Below are positions 51,783 to 64,000 of a stretch of DNA of 64,000 bases, one piece after another (the stretch's first letter is position 1; each line of letters begins with the position of its first letter). This DNA comes from Pontederia crassipes. Its lineage: Eukaryota > Streptophyta > Magnoliopsida > Commelinales > Pontederiaceae. Both the position numbers and the translations under genes were made by a program. Where the stretch lies: assembly GCA_030549335.1 (NCBI GenBank), contig JAUKPH010000018.1, positions 6,758,001 through 6,822,000 of the forward strand, written 5' to 3'. The notes below the pieces were generated by a model. That model worked only from the letters and a program-made list of their open reading frames with translations, made no database searches and was not told the DNA's origin.

Positions 51783-54700
51783 TAGATACTTATGACAACC
51801 TTTGGGTGTCCTAAGAGGTGATAGATCTTTAGAACTTTAATTCTATTTCAAACCGAAGTTGAACCGTTACAATCAAAGATAACGCTCTTGGGGATTAGAG
51901 TCTTAGAGTTAGGTTCAAAGCTATAAGTTATAGATACTTATTACAACCTTTGGGTGTCTTAAGAGGTGATAGATCTTTAGAACTTTAACTCTATTTCAAA
52001 CCGAAGTTGAACCGTTACAATCAAAGATAACGCTCTTGGGGATTAGAGTCTTAGAGTTAGGTTCAAAGCTATAAGTTATAGAAACTTATTACAACCTTTG
52101 TGTGTCCTGAGAGGTGATAGATCTTTAGAACTTTAACTCTATTTCAAACCGAAGTTGAACCGTTACAATCAAAGATAACGCTCTTAGGGATTAGAGTCTT
52201 AGAGTTAGGTTCAAAGCTATAAGTTATAGATACTTATTACAACCTTTGGGTGTCCTAAGAGGTGATAGATCTTTAGAACTTTAATTCTATTTCAAACCGA
52301 AGTTGAACCGTTACAATCAAAGATAACGCTCTTGGGGATTAGAGTCTTAGAGTTAGGTTCAAAGCTATAAGTTATAGATACTTATGACAACCTTTGGGTG
52401 TCCTAAGAGGTGATAGATCTTTAGAACTTTAACTCCATTTCAAACCGAAGTTGAACCGTAACAATCAAAGATAACGCTCTTGGGGATTAGAGCAAATCTA
52501 TAAGTTATAGATACTTATTACAACCTTTGGGTGTCCTAAGAGGTGATAGATCTTTAGAACTTTAACTCTATTTCAAACCGAAGTTGAACCGTTACAATCA
52601 AAGATAACGCTCTTGGGGATTAGAGTCTTTGAGTTAGGTTCAAAGCTATAAGTTATAGATACTTATTACAACCTTTGGGTGTCCTAAGAGGAGATAGATC
52701 TTTAGAACTTTAACTCCATTTCAAACCGAAGTTGAACCGTTACAATCAAATATAACGCTCTTAGGGATTAGAGTCTTAGAGTTAGGTTCAAACCTATAAG
52801 TTATAGATACTTATTACAACCTTTGGGTGTCCTAAGAGGTGATAGATCTTTAGAACTTTAACTCTATTTCAAACCGAAGTTGAACCGTTACAATCAAAGA
52901 TAACGCTCTAAGGGATTAGAGTCTTAGAGTTAGGTTCAAAGCTATAAGTTATAGATACTTATGACAACCTTTGAGCGTCCTAAGAGGTGATAGATCTTTA
53001 GAACTTTAACTCTTTTTCAAACCGAAGTTGAACCGTTACAATCAAAGATAACGCTCTTAGAGATTAGAGTCTTAGAGTTAGGTTCAAAGCTATAAGTTAT
53101 AGATACTTATCACAACCTTTGGGTGTCCTAAGAGGAGATAGATCTTTAGAACTTTAACTCTTTTTCAAACCGAAGTTGAACCGTTACAATCAAATATAAC
53201 GCTCTTAGGGATTAGAGTCTTAGAGTTATGTTCAAAGCTATAAGTTATAGATACTTATGACAACCTTTGGGCGTCCTAAGAGGTGATAGATCTTTAGAAC
53301 TTTAACTCTTTTTCAAACCGAAGTTGAACCGTTACAATCAAAGATAACGCTCTTAGGGATTAGAGTCTTAGAGTTAGGTTCAAAGCTATAAGTTATAGAT
53401 ACTTATCACAACCTTTGGGTGTCCTAAGAGGTGATAGATCTTTAGAACTTTAACTCTTTATCAAACCGAAGTTGAACCGTTACAATCAAAGATAACGCTC
53501 TTAGGGATTAGAGTCTTAGAGTTAGGTTCAAAGCTATAAGTTATAGATACTTATGACAACCTTTGGGTGTCCTAAGAGGAGATAGATCTTTAGAACTTTA
53601 ACTCTATTGCAAACCGAAATTGAACCGTTACAATCAAAGATAACGCTCTTAGGGATTAGAGTCTTAGAGTTTGGTTCAAAGCTATAAGTTATAGATACTT
53701 ATTACAACATTTAGGTGTCCTAAGAGGTGATAGATCTTTAGAACGTTAACTCTATTTCAAACCGAAGTTGGACTGTTACAATCAAAGATAACGCTCTTAG
53801 GGATTAGAGTCTTAGAGTTAGGTTCAAAGCTATAAGTTATAGAGACTTATTACAACCTTTGGGTGTCCTAAGAGGTGATAGATCTTTAGAACTTTAACTA
53901 TATTTCAAACCAAAGTTGAACCGTTACAATCAAAGATAACGCTCTTAGGGATTAGAGTCTTAGAGTTAGGTTCAAATCTATAAGTTATAGATACTTATGA
54001 CAACCTTTTGGGTGTCCTAAGAGGTGATAGATCTTTAGAACTTTAACTCTATTTCAAACCGAAGTTGAACCGTTACAATCAAAGATAACGCTCTTAGGGA
54101 TTAGAGTCTTAGAGTTAGGTTCAAAGCTATAAGTTATAGATACTTATCACAACCTTTGGGTGTCCTAAGAGGTGATAGATCTTTAGAACTTTAACTCTTT
54201 TTCAAACCGAAGTTGAACCGTTACAATCAAAGATAACGCTCTTAGGGATTAGAGTCTTTGAGTTAGGTTCAAAGCTATAAGTTATAGATACTTATTACAA
54301 CCTTTGGGTGAACTAAGAGGTGATAGATCTTTAGAACTTTAACTCTATTTCAAACCAAAGTTGAACCGTTACAATCAAATATAACGCTCTTGGGGATTAG
54401 AGTCTTAGAGTTAGGTTCAAAGCTATAAGTTATAGAAACTTATTACAACCTTTGGGTGTCCTAAGAGGTGATAGATCTTTAGAACATTAACTCTATTTCA
54501 AACCGAAGTTGAACCGTTACAATCAAAGATAACGCTCTTGGGGATTAGAGTCTTAGAGTTAGGTTCAAAGCTATAAGTTATAGATACTTATGACGACCTT
54601 TGGGTGTCCTAAGAGGTGATAGATCTTTAGAACTTTAATTCTATTTCAAACCGAAGTTGAACCGTTACAATCAAAGATAACGCTCTTGGGGATTAGAGTC

Positions 54701-56060
54701 TTAGAGTTAGGTTCAAAGCTATAAGTTATAGATACTTATTACAACCTTTGGGTGTCTTAAGAGGTGATAGATCTTTAGAACTTTAACTCTATTTCAAACC
54801 GAAGTTGAACCGTTACAATCAAAGATAACGCTCTTGGGGATTAGAGTCTTTGAGTTAGGTTCAAAGCTATAAGTTATAGATACTTATTACAACCTTTGGG
54901 TGAACTAAGAGGTGATAGATCTTTAGAACTTTAACTCTATTTCAAACCGAAGTTGAACCGTTACAATCAAAGATAACGCTCTTGGGGATTAGAGTCTTAG
55001 AGTTAGGTTCAAAGCTATAAGTTATAGAAACTTATTACAACCTTTGGGTGTCCTAAGAGGTGATAGATCTTTTGAACTTTAACTCTATTTCAAACCGAAG
55101 TTGAACCGTTACAATCAAAGATAACGCTCTTAGGGATTAGAGTCTTAGAGTTAGGTTCAAAGCTATAAGTTATAGATACTTATTACAACCTTTGGGTGTC
55201 CTAAGAGGTGATAGATCTTTAGAACTTTAACTCTATTTCAAACCGAAGTTGAACCGTTACAATCAAAGATAACGCTCTAAGGGATTAGAGTCTTAGAGTT
55301 AGGTTTAAAGCTATAAGTTATAGATACTTATGACAACCTTTGGGCGTCCTAAGAGGTGATAGATCTTTAGAACTTTAACTCTTTTTCAAACCGAAGTTGA
55401 ACCGTTACAATCAAAGATAACGCTCTAAGGGATTAGAGTCTTAGAGTTAGGTTCAAAGCTATAAGTTATAAATACTTATTACAACCTTTGGGTGTCTTAA
55501 GAGGTGATAGATCTTTAGAACTTTAACTCTATTTGAAACCGAAGTTGAACCGTTACAATCAAAGATAACGCTCTTAGGGATTAGAGTCTTAGAGTTAGGT
55601 TCAAAGCTATAAGTTATAGATACTTATGACAACCTTTGGGTGTCCTAAGAGGTGATAGATCTTTAGAACTTTAATTCTATTTCAAACCGAAGTTGAACCG
55701 TTACAATCAAAGATAACGCCCTTGGGGATTAGAGTCTTAGAGTTAGGTTCAAAGCTATAAGTTATAGATACTTATTACAACCTTTGGGTGTCTTAAGAGG
55801 TGATAGATCTTTAGAACTTTAACTCTATTTCAAACCGAAGTTGAACCGTTACAATCAAAGATAACGCTCTTGGGGATTAGAGTCTTAGAGTTAGGTTCAA
55901 AGCTATAAGTTATAGAAACTTATTACAACCTTTGTGTGTCCTAAGAGGTGATAGATCTTTAGAACTTTAACTCTATTTCAAACCGAAGTTGAACCGTTAC
56001 AATCAAAGATAACGCTCTTAGGGATTAGAGTCTTAGAGTTAGGTTCAAAGCTATAAGTTA
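51783..56060. repeat. 29-monomer tandem duplication (4278 bp), copy 1
   Basis: Markers 52493 (133-bp monomer), 52973 (GAGCGTCC) and 55302 (GGTTTAAAG) recur at 56771, 57251 and 59580, all +4278. The odd length is 29 x 148 minus the 15-bp deletion plus one T in CCTTTTGGG near 54006. Confidence 0.85.
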
Positions 56061-59000
56061 TAGATACTTATGACAACCTTTGGGTGTCCTAAGAGGTGAT
56101 AGATCTTTAGAACTTTAATTCTATTTCAAACCGAAGTTGAACCGTTACAATCAAAGATAACGCTCTTGGGGATTAGAGTCTTAGAGTTAGGTTCAAAGCT
56201 ATAAGTTATAGATACTTATTACAACCTTTGGGTGTCTTAAGAGGTGATAGATCTTTAGAACTTTAACTCTATTTCAAACCGAAGTTGAACCGTTACAATC
56301 AAAGATAACGCTCTTGGGGATTAGAGTCTTAGAGTTAGGTTCAAAGCTATAAGTTATAGAAACTTATTACAACCTTTGTGTGTCCTGAGAGGTGATAGAT
56401 CTTTAGAACTTTAACTCTATTTCAAACCGAAGTTGAACCGTTACAATCAAAGATAACGCTCTTAGGGATTAGAGTCTTAGAGTTAGGTTCAAAGCTATAA
56501 GTTATAGATACTTATTACAACCTTTGGGTGTCCTAAGAGGTGATAGATCTTTAGAACTTTAATTCTATTTCAAACCGAAGTTGAACCGTTACAATCAAAG
56601 ATAACGCTCTTGGGGATTAGAGTCTTAGAGTTAGGTTCAAAGCTATAAGTTATAGATACTTATGACAACCTTTGGGTGTCCTAAGAGGTGATAGATCTTT
56701 AGAACTTTAACTCCATTTCAAACCGAAGTTGAACCGTAACAATCAAAGATAACGCTCTTGGGGATTAGAGCAAATCTATAAGTTATAGATACTTATTACA
56801 ACCTTTGGGTGTCCTAAGAGGTGATAGATCTTTAGAACTTTAACTCTATTTCAAACCGAAGTTGAACCGTTACAATCAAAGATAACGCTCTTGGGGATTA
56901 GAGTCTTTGAGTTAGGTTCAAAGCTATAAGTTATAGATACTTATTACAACCTTTGGGTGTCCTAAGAGGAGATAGATCTTTAGAACTTTAACTCCATTTC
57001 AAACCGAAGTTGAACCGTTACAATCAAATATAACGCTCTTAGGGATTAGAGTCTTAGAGTTAGGTTCAAACCTATAAGTTATAGATACTTATTACAACCT
57101 TTGGGTGTCCTAAGAGGTGATAGATCTTTAGAACTTTAACTCTATTTCAAACCGAAGTTGAACCGTTACAATCAAAGATAACGCTCTAAGGGATTAGAGT
57201 CTTAGAGTTAGGTTCAAAGCTATAAGTTATAGATACTTATGACAACCTTTGAGCGTCCTAAGAGGTGATAGATCTTTAGAACTTTAACTCTTTTTCAAAC
57301 CGAAGTTGAACCGTTACAATCAAAGATAACGCTCTTAGAGATTAGAGTCTTAGAGTTAGGTTCAAAGCTATAAGTTATAGATACTTATCACAACCTTTGG
57401 GTGTCCTAAGAGGAGATAGATCTTTAGAACTTTAACTCTTTTTCAAACCGAAGTTGAACCGTTACAATCAAATATAACGCTCTTAGGGATTAGAGTCTTA
57501 GAGTTATGTTCAAAGCTATAAGTTATAGATACTTATGACAACCTTTGGGCGTCCTAAGAGGTGATAGATCTTTAGAACTTTAACTCTTTTTCAAACCGAA
57601 GTTGAACCGTTACAATCAAAGATAACGCTCTTAGGGATTAGAGTCTTAGAGTTAGGTTCAAAGCTATAAGTTATAGATACTTATCACAACCTTTGGGTGT
57701 CCTAAGAGGTGATAGATCTTTAGAACTTTAACTCTTTATCAAACCGAAGTTGAACCGTTACAATCAAAGATAACGCTCTTAGGGATTAGAGTCTTAGAGT
57801 TAGGTTCAAAGCTATAAGTTATAGATACTTATGACAACCTTTGGGTGTCCTAAGAGGAGATAGATCTTTAGAACTTTAACTCTATTGCAAACCGAAATTG
57901 AACCGTTACAATCAAAGATAACGCTCTTAGGGATTAGAGTCTTAGAGTTTGGTTCAAAGCTATAAGTTATAGATACTTATTACAACATTTAGGTGTCCTA
58001 AGAGGTGATAGATCTTTAGAACGTTAACTCTATTTCAAACCGAAGTTGGACTGTTACAATCAAAGATAACGCTCTTAGGGATTAGAGTCTTAGAGTTAGG
58101 TTCAAAGCTATAAGTTATAGAGACTTATTACAACCTTTGGGTGTCCTAAGAGGTGATAGATCTTTAGAACTTTAACTATATTTCAAACCAAAGTTGAACC
58201 GTTACAATCAAAGATAACGCTCTTAGGGATTAGAGTCTTAGAGTTAGGTTCAAATCTATAAGTTATAGATACTTATGACAACCTTTTGGGTGTCCTAAGA
58301 GGTGATAGATCTTTAGAACTTTAACTCTATTTCAAACCGAAGTTGAACCGTTACAATCAAAGATAACGCTCTTAGGGATTAGAGTCTTAGAGTTAGGTTC
58401 AAAGCTATAAGTTATAGATACTTATCACAACCTTTGGGTGTCCTAAGAGGTGATAGATCTTTAGAACTTTAACTCTTTTTCAAACCGAAGTTGAACCGTT
58501 ACAATCAAAGATAACGCTCTTAGGGATTAGAGTCTTTGAGTTAGGTTCAAAGCTATAAGTTATAGATACTTATTACAACCTTTGGGTGAACTAAGAGGTG
58601 ATAGATCTTTAGAACTTTAACTCTATTTCAAACCGAAGTTGAACCGTTACAATCAAATATAACGCTCTTGGGGATTAGAGTCTTAGAGTTAGGTTCAAAG
58701 CTATAAGTTATAGAAACTTATTACAACCTTTGGGTGTCCTAAGAGGTGATAGATCTTTAGAACATTAACTCTATTTCAAACCGAAGTTGAACCGTTACAA
58801 TCAAAGATAACGCTCTTGGGGATTAGAGTCTTAGAGTTAGGTTCAAAGCTATAAGTTATAGATACTTATGACGACCTTTGGGTGTCCTAAGAGGTGATAG
58901 ATCTTTAGAACTTTAATTCTATTTCAAACCGAAGTTGAACCGTTACAATCAAAGATAACGCTCTTGGGGATTAGAGTCTTAGAGTTAGGTTCAAAGCTAT

Positions 59001-60338
59001 AAGTTATAGATACTTATTACAACCTTTGGGTGTCTTAAGAGGTGATAGATCTTTAGAACTTTAACTCTATTTCAAACCGAAGTTGAACCGTTACAATCAA
59101 AGATAACGCTCTTGGGGATTAGAGTCTTTGAGTTAGGTTCAAAGCTATAAGTTATAGATACTTATTACAACCTTTGGGTGAACTAAGAGGTGATAGATCT
59201 TTAGAACTTTAACTCTATTTCAAACCGAAGTTGAACCGTTACAATCAAAGATAACGCTCTTGGGGATTAGAGTCTTAGAGTTAGGTTCAAAGCTATAAGT
59301 TATAGAAACTTATTACAACCTTTGGGTGTCCTAAGAGGTGATAGATCTTTAGAACTTTAACTCTATTTCAAACCGAAGTTGAACCGTTACAATCAAAGAT
59401 AACGCTCTTAGGGATTAGAGTCTTAGAGTTAGGTTCAAAGCTATAAGTTATAGATACTTATTACAACCTTTGGGTGTCCTAAGAGGTGATAGATCTTTAG
59501 AACTTTAACTCTATTTCAAACCGAAGTTGAACCGTTACAATCAAAGATAACGCTCTAAGGGATTAGAGTCTTAGAGTTAGGTTTAAAGCTATAAGTTATA
59601 GATACTTATGACAACCTTTGGGCGTCCTAAGAGGTGATAGATCTTTAGAACTTTAACTCTTTTTCAAACCGAAGTTGAACCGTTACAATCAAAGATAACG
59701 CTCTAAGGGATTAGAGTCTTAGAGTTAGGTTCAAAGCTATAAGTTATAAATACTTATTACAACCTTTGGGTGTCTTAAGAGGTGATAGATCTTTAGAACT
59801 TTAACTCTATTTGAAACCGAAGTTGAACCGTTACAATCAAAGATAACGCTCTTAGGGATTAGAGTCTTAGAGTTAGGTTCAAAGCTATAAGTTATAGATA
59901 CTTATGACAACCTTTGGGTGTCCTAAGAGGTGATAGATCTTTAGAACTTTAATTCTATTTCAAACCGAAGTTGAACCGTTACAATCAAAGATAACGCCCT
60001 TGGGGATTAGAGTCTTAGAGTTAGGTTCAAAGCTATAAGTTATAGATACTTATTACAACCTTTGGGTGTCTTAAGAGGTGATAGATCTTTAGAACTTTAA
60101 CTCTATTTCAAACCGAAGTTGAACCGTTACAATCAAAGATAACGCTCTTGGGGATTAGAGTCTTAGAGTTAGGTTCAAAGCTATAAGTTATAGAAACTTA
60201 TTACAACCTTTGTGTGTCCTAAGAGGTGATAGATCTTTAGAACTTTAACTCTATTTCAAACCGAAGTTGAACCGTTACAATCAAAGATAACGCTCTTAGG
60301 GATTAGAGTCTTAGAGTTAGGTTCAAAGCTATAAGTTA
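56061..60338. repeat. 29-monomer tandem duplication (4278 bp), copy 2
   Basis: Near-identical tandem partner of the preceding unit. Rare shared variants include CTATTTGAAACC and ACGCCCTTGGGG. Few differences are visible, e.g. TTTTGAAC near 55072 only in the first. Confidence 0.85.
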
Positions 60339-60639
60339 TAGATACTTATTACAACCTTTGGGTGTCCTAAGAGGTGATAGATCTTTAGAACTTTAACTCT
60401 ATTTCAAACCGAAGTTGAACCGTTACAATCAAAGATAACGCTCTTGGGGATTAGAGTCTTTGAGTTAGGTTCAAAGCTATAAGTTAAAGATACTTATTAC
60501 AACCTTTGGGTGAACTAAGAGGTGATAGATCTTTAGAACTTTAACTCTATTTCAAACCGAAGTTGAACCGTTACAATCAAATATAACGCTCTTGGGGATT
60601 AGAGTCTTAGAGTTAGGTTCAAAGCTATAAGTTATAGAT

Positions 60640-62267
60640 ACTTATTACAACCTTTGGGTGTCCTAAGAGGTGATAGATCTTTAGAACTTTAACTCTATTT
60701 CAAACCAAAGTTGAACCGTTACAATCAAAGATAACGCTCTTGGGGATTAGAGTCTTAGAGTTAGGTTCAAAGCTATAAGTTATAGATACTTATGACAACC
60801 TTTGGGTGTCCTAAGAGGTGATAGATCTTTAGAACTTTAATTCTATTTCAAACCGAAGTTGAACCGTTACAATCACAGATAACGCTCTTCGGGATTAGAG
60901 TCTTAGAGTTAGGTTCAAAGCTATAAGTTATAGATACTTATTACAACCTTTGGGTGTCCTAAGAGGTGATAGATCTTTAGAACTTTAACTCTATTTCAAA
61001 CCGAAGTTGAACCGTTAGAATCAAAGATAACGCTCTTAGGGATTAGAGTCTTAGAGTTAGGTTCAAAGCTATAAGTTATAGATACTTATGACAACCTTTG
61101 GGTGTCCTAAGAGGTGATAGATCTTTAGAACTTTAATTCTATTTCAAACCGAAGTTGAACCGTTACAATCAAAGATAACGCTCTTGGGGATTAGAGTCTT
61201 AGAGTTAGGTTCAAAGCTATAAGTTATAGATACTTATTACAACCTTTGGGTGTCTTAAGAGGTGATAGATCTTTAGAACTTTAACTCTATTTCAAACCGA
61301 AGTTGAACCGTTACAATCAAAGATAACGCTCTTGGGGATTAGAGTCTTAGAGTTAGGTTCAAAGCTATAAGTTATAGAAACTTATTACAACCTTTGTGTG
61401 TCCTAAGAGGTGATAGATCTTTAGAACTTTAACTCTATTTCAAACCGAAGTTGAACCGTTACAATCAAAGATAACGCTCTTAGGGATTAGAGTCTTAGAG
61501 TTAGGTTCAAAGCTATAAGTTATAGATACTTATTACAACCTTTGGGTGTCCTAAGAGGTGATAGATCTTTAGAACTTTAACTCTATTTCAAACCGAAGTT
61601 GAACCGTTACAATCAAAGATAACGCTCTTGGGGATTAGAGTCTTAGAGTTAGGTTCAAAGCTATAAGTTATAGATACTTATGACGACCTTTGGGTGTCCT
61701 AAGAGGTGATAGATCTTTAGAACTTTAATTCTATTTCAAACCGAAGTTGAACCGTTACAATCAAAGATAACGCTCTTGGGGATTAGAGTCTTAGAGTTAG
61801 GTTCAAAGCTATAAGTTATAAATACTTATTACAACCTTTGGGTGTCTTAAGAGGTGATAGATCTTTAGAACTTTAACTCTATTTCAAACCGAAGTTGAAC
61901 CGTTACAATCAAAGATAACGCTCTTGGGGATTAGAGTCTTTGAGTTAGGTTCAAAGCTATAAGTTATAGATACTTATTACAACCTTTGGGTGTCCTAAGA
62001 GGTGATAGATCTTTAGAACTTTAACTCTTTTTCAAACCGAAGTTGAACCGTTACAATCAAAGATAACGCTCCTAGGGATTAGAGTCTTAGAGTTAGGTTC
62101 AAAGCTATAAGTTATAGATACTTATGACAACCTTTGGGTGTCCAAAGAGGTGATAGATCTTTAGAACTTTAACTCTTTTTCAAACCGAAGTTGAACCGTT
62201 ACAATCAAATATAACGCCCTTAGGGATTAGAGTCTTAGAGTTAGGTTCAAAGCTATAAGTTATAGAT
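60640..62267. repeat. 11-monomer duplication (1628 bp) at the window end, copy 1
   Basis: CACAGATA (60874 to 62502), GACGACC (61682 to 63310) and CCTAGGG (62071 to 63699) recur 1628 bp apart. Confidence 0.8.
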
Positions 62268-63895
62268 ACTTATTACAACCTTTGGGTGTCCTAAGAGGTG
62301 ATAGATCTTTAGAACTTTAACTCTATTTCAAACCAAAGTTGAACCGTTACAATCAAAGATAACTCTCTTGGGGATTAGAGTCTTAGAGTTAGGTTCAAAG
62401 CTATAAGTTATAGATACTTATGACAACCTTTGGGTGTCCTAAGAGGTGATAGATCTTTAGAACTTTAGTTCTATTTCAAACCGAAGTTGAACCGTTACAA
62501 TCACAGATAACGCTCTTCGGGATTAGAGTCTTAGAGTTAGGTTCAAAGCTATAAGTTATAGATACTTATTACAACCTTTGGGTGTCCTAAGAGGTGATAG
62601 ATCTTTAGAACTTTAACTCTATTTCAAACCGAAGTTGAACCGTTACAATCAAAGATAACGCTCTTAGGGATTAGAGTCTTAGAGTTAGGTTCAAAGCTAT
62701 AAGTTATAGATACTTATGACAACCTTTGGGTGTCCTAAGAGGTGATAGATCTTTAGAACTTTAATTCTATTTCAAACCGAAGTTGAACCGTTACAATCAA
62801 AGATAACGCTCTTGGGGATTAGAGTCTTAGAGTTAGGTTCAAAGCTATAAGTTATAGATACTTATTACAACCTTTGGGTGTCTTAAGAGGTGATAGATCT
62901 TTAGAACTTTAACTCTATTTCAAACCGAAGTTGAACCGTTACAATCAAAGATAACGCTCTTGGGGATTAGAGTCTTAGAGTTAGGTTCAAAGCTATAAGT
63001 TATAGAAACTTATTACAACCTTTGTGTGTCCTAAGAGGTGATAGATCTTTAGAACTTTAACTCTATTTCAAACCGAAGTTGAACCGTTACAATCAAAGAT
63101 AACGCTCTTAGGGATTAGAGTCTTAGAGTTAGGTTCAAAGCTATAAGTTATAGATACTTATTACAACCTTTGGGTGTCCTAAGAGGTGATAGATCTTTAG
63201 AACTTTAACTCTATTTCAAACCGAAGTTGAACCGTTACAATCAAAGATAACGCTCTTGGGGATTAGAGTCTTAGAGTTAGGTTCAAAGCTATAAGTTATA
63301 GATACTTATGACGACCTTTGGGTGTCCTAAGAGGTGATAGATCTTTAGAACTTTAATTCTATTTCAAACCGAAGTTGAACCGTTACAATCAAAGATAACG
63401 CTCTTGGGGATTAGAGTCTTAGAGTTAGGTTCAAAGCTATAAGTTATAAATACTTATTACAACCTTTGGGTGTCTTAAGAGGTGATAGATCTTTAGAACT
63501 TTAACTCTATTTCAAACCGAAGTTGAACCGTTACAATCAAAGATAACGCTCTTGGGGATTAGAGTCTTTGAGTTAGGTTCAAAGCTATAAGTTATAGATA
63601 CTTATTACAACCTTTGGGTGTCCTAAGAGGTGATAGATCTTTAGAACTTTAACTCTTTTTCAAACCGAAGTTGAACCGTTACAATCAAAGATAACGCTCC
63701 TAGGGATTAGAGTCTTAGAGTTAGGTTCAAAGCTATAAGTTATAGATACTTATGACAACCTTTGGGTGTCCAAAGAGGTGATAGATCTTTAGAACTTTAA
63801 CTCTTTTTCAAACCGAAGTTGAACCGTTACAATCAAATATAACGCCCTTAGGGATTAGAGTCTTAGAGTTAGGTTCAAAGCTATAAGTTATAGAT
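62268..63895. repeat. 11-monomer duplication (1628 bp), copy 2
   Basis: Tandem partner of the preceding unit. The remaining bases to 64000 begin what looks like a third copy (CCAAAG then AACTCTCTTGGG, as at about 62335-62375), cut by the window edge. Confidence 0.75.
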
Positions 63896-64000
63896 ACTTA
63901 TTACAACCTTTGGGTGTCCTAAGAGGTGATAGATCTTTAGAACTTTAACTCTATTTCAAACCAAAGTTGAACCGTTACAATCAAAGATAACTCTCTTGGG

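Larger units (their letters stand above)
28075..64000. repeat. 148-bp satellite array, right arm (about 243 monomers)
   Basis: Continuation of the left array, same orientation and monomer. Corresponding markers across the element differ by 7147 bp (element plus target duplication) plus a multiple of 148: GACGACC 20139 to 30098 is 9959, i.e. 7147 + 19 x 148. The array runs off the window end. Length variants are few: a 133-bp monomer (15-bp deletion) seen six times, and single-base gains or losses. No gene, RNA gene or second element is visible in these 36 kb. Confidence 0.97.

Noticed and set aside
28075-64000. CENP-B-box-like motif in the monomer
   Set aside because: I looked for TTCG-N4-A-N2-CGGG on both strands of the consensus and main variants and did not find it; TTCGGG variants lack the rest.
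1-64000. Species assignment from the 148-bp period
   Set aside because: Several plant lineages have satellites near this length; without a database search a name would be a guess.

Overview
The window is plant DNA, almost certainly from inside or beside a centromere. About 56.9 kb of the 64 kb is one head-to-tail satellite with a 148-bp monomer (about 384 copies, roughly 35% GC in the consensus). It contains no host gene and no useful reading frame. A single intact-looking LTR retrotransposon of the Ty3/gypsy group (20933-28074, minus strand) interrupts the array. Plant origin is inferred from the element: its primer-binding site matches plant initiator tRNA-Met, and its polyprotein has plant chromovirus features, most like the centromeric CRM clade. 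I cannot name the species.

Layout: 1-20932 is satellite built from variant monomers in nested multi-monomer duplications, with an older, more diverged pocket near 14.7-16.5 kb. 20933-28074 is the retrotransposon: 3' LTR 20933-21649, gag-pol 21406-26301, untranslated leader 26302-27357, 5' LTR 27358-28074. It is flanked by the 5-bp target duplication CTATT. 28075-64000 is satellite again, resuming in exact 148-bp register, with longer and cleaner higher-order duplications (1761, 2812, 3404, 4278, 4425, 4869/6630 and 1628 bp) and a local 592-bp triplication.

How the parts fit: the satellite has the size and organisation of a plant centromere repeat, and the element belongs to a clade known to insert into centromeric chromatin. 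Its two LTRs look identical by eye over 717 bp, and two paralogous copies of the insertion site (near 30887 and 34291) are still empty. The insertion is therefore very recent and sits in an array still turning over by unequal exchange. The most unusual detail of the element is compact packing: the polyprotein frame runs through the polypurine tract and about 80 codons into the 3' LTR, and its stop is followed within a few bases by a nearly perfect 34-bp palindrome. I found no unknown multi-gene system. The interest lies in array architecture and in the element-satellite relationship.
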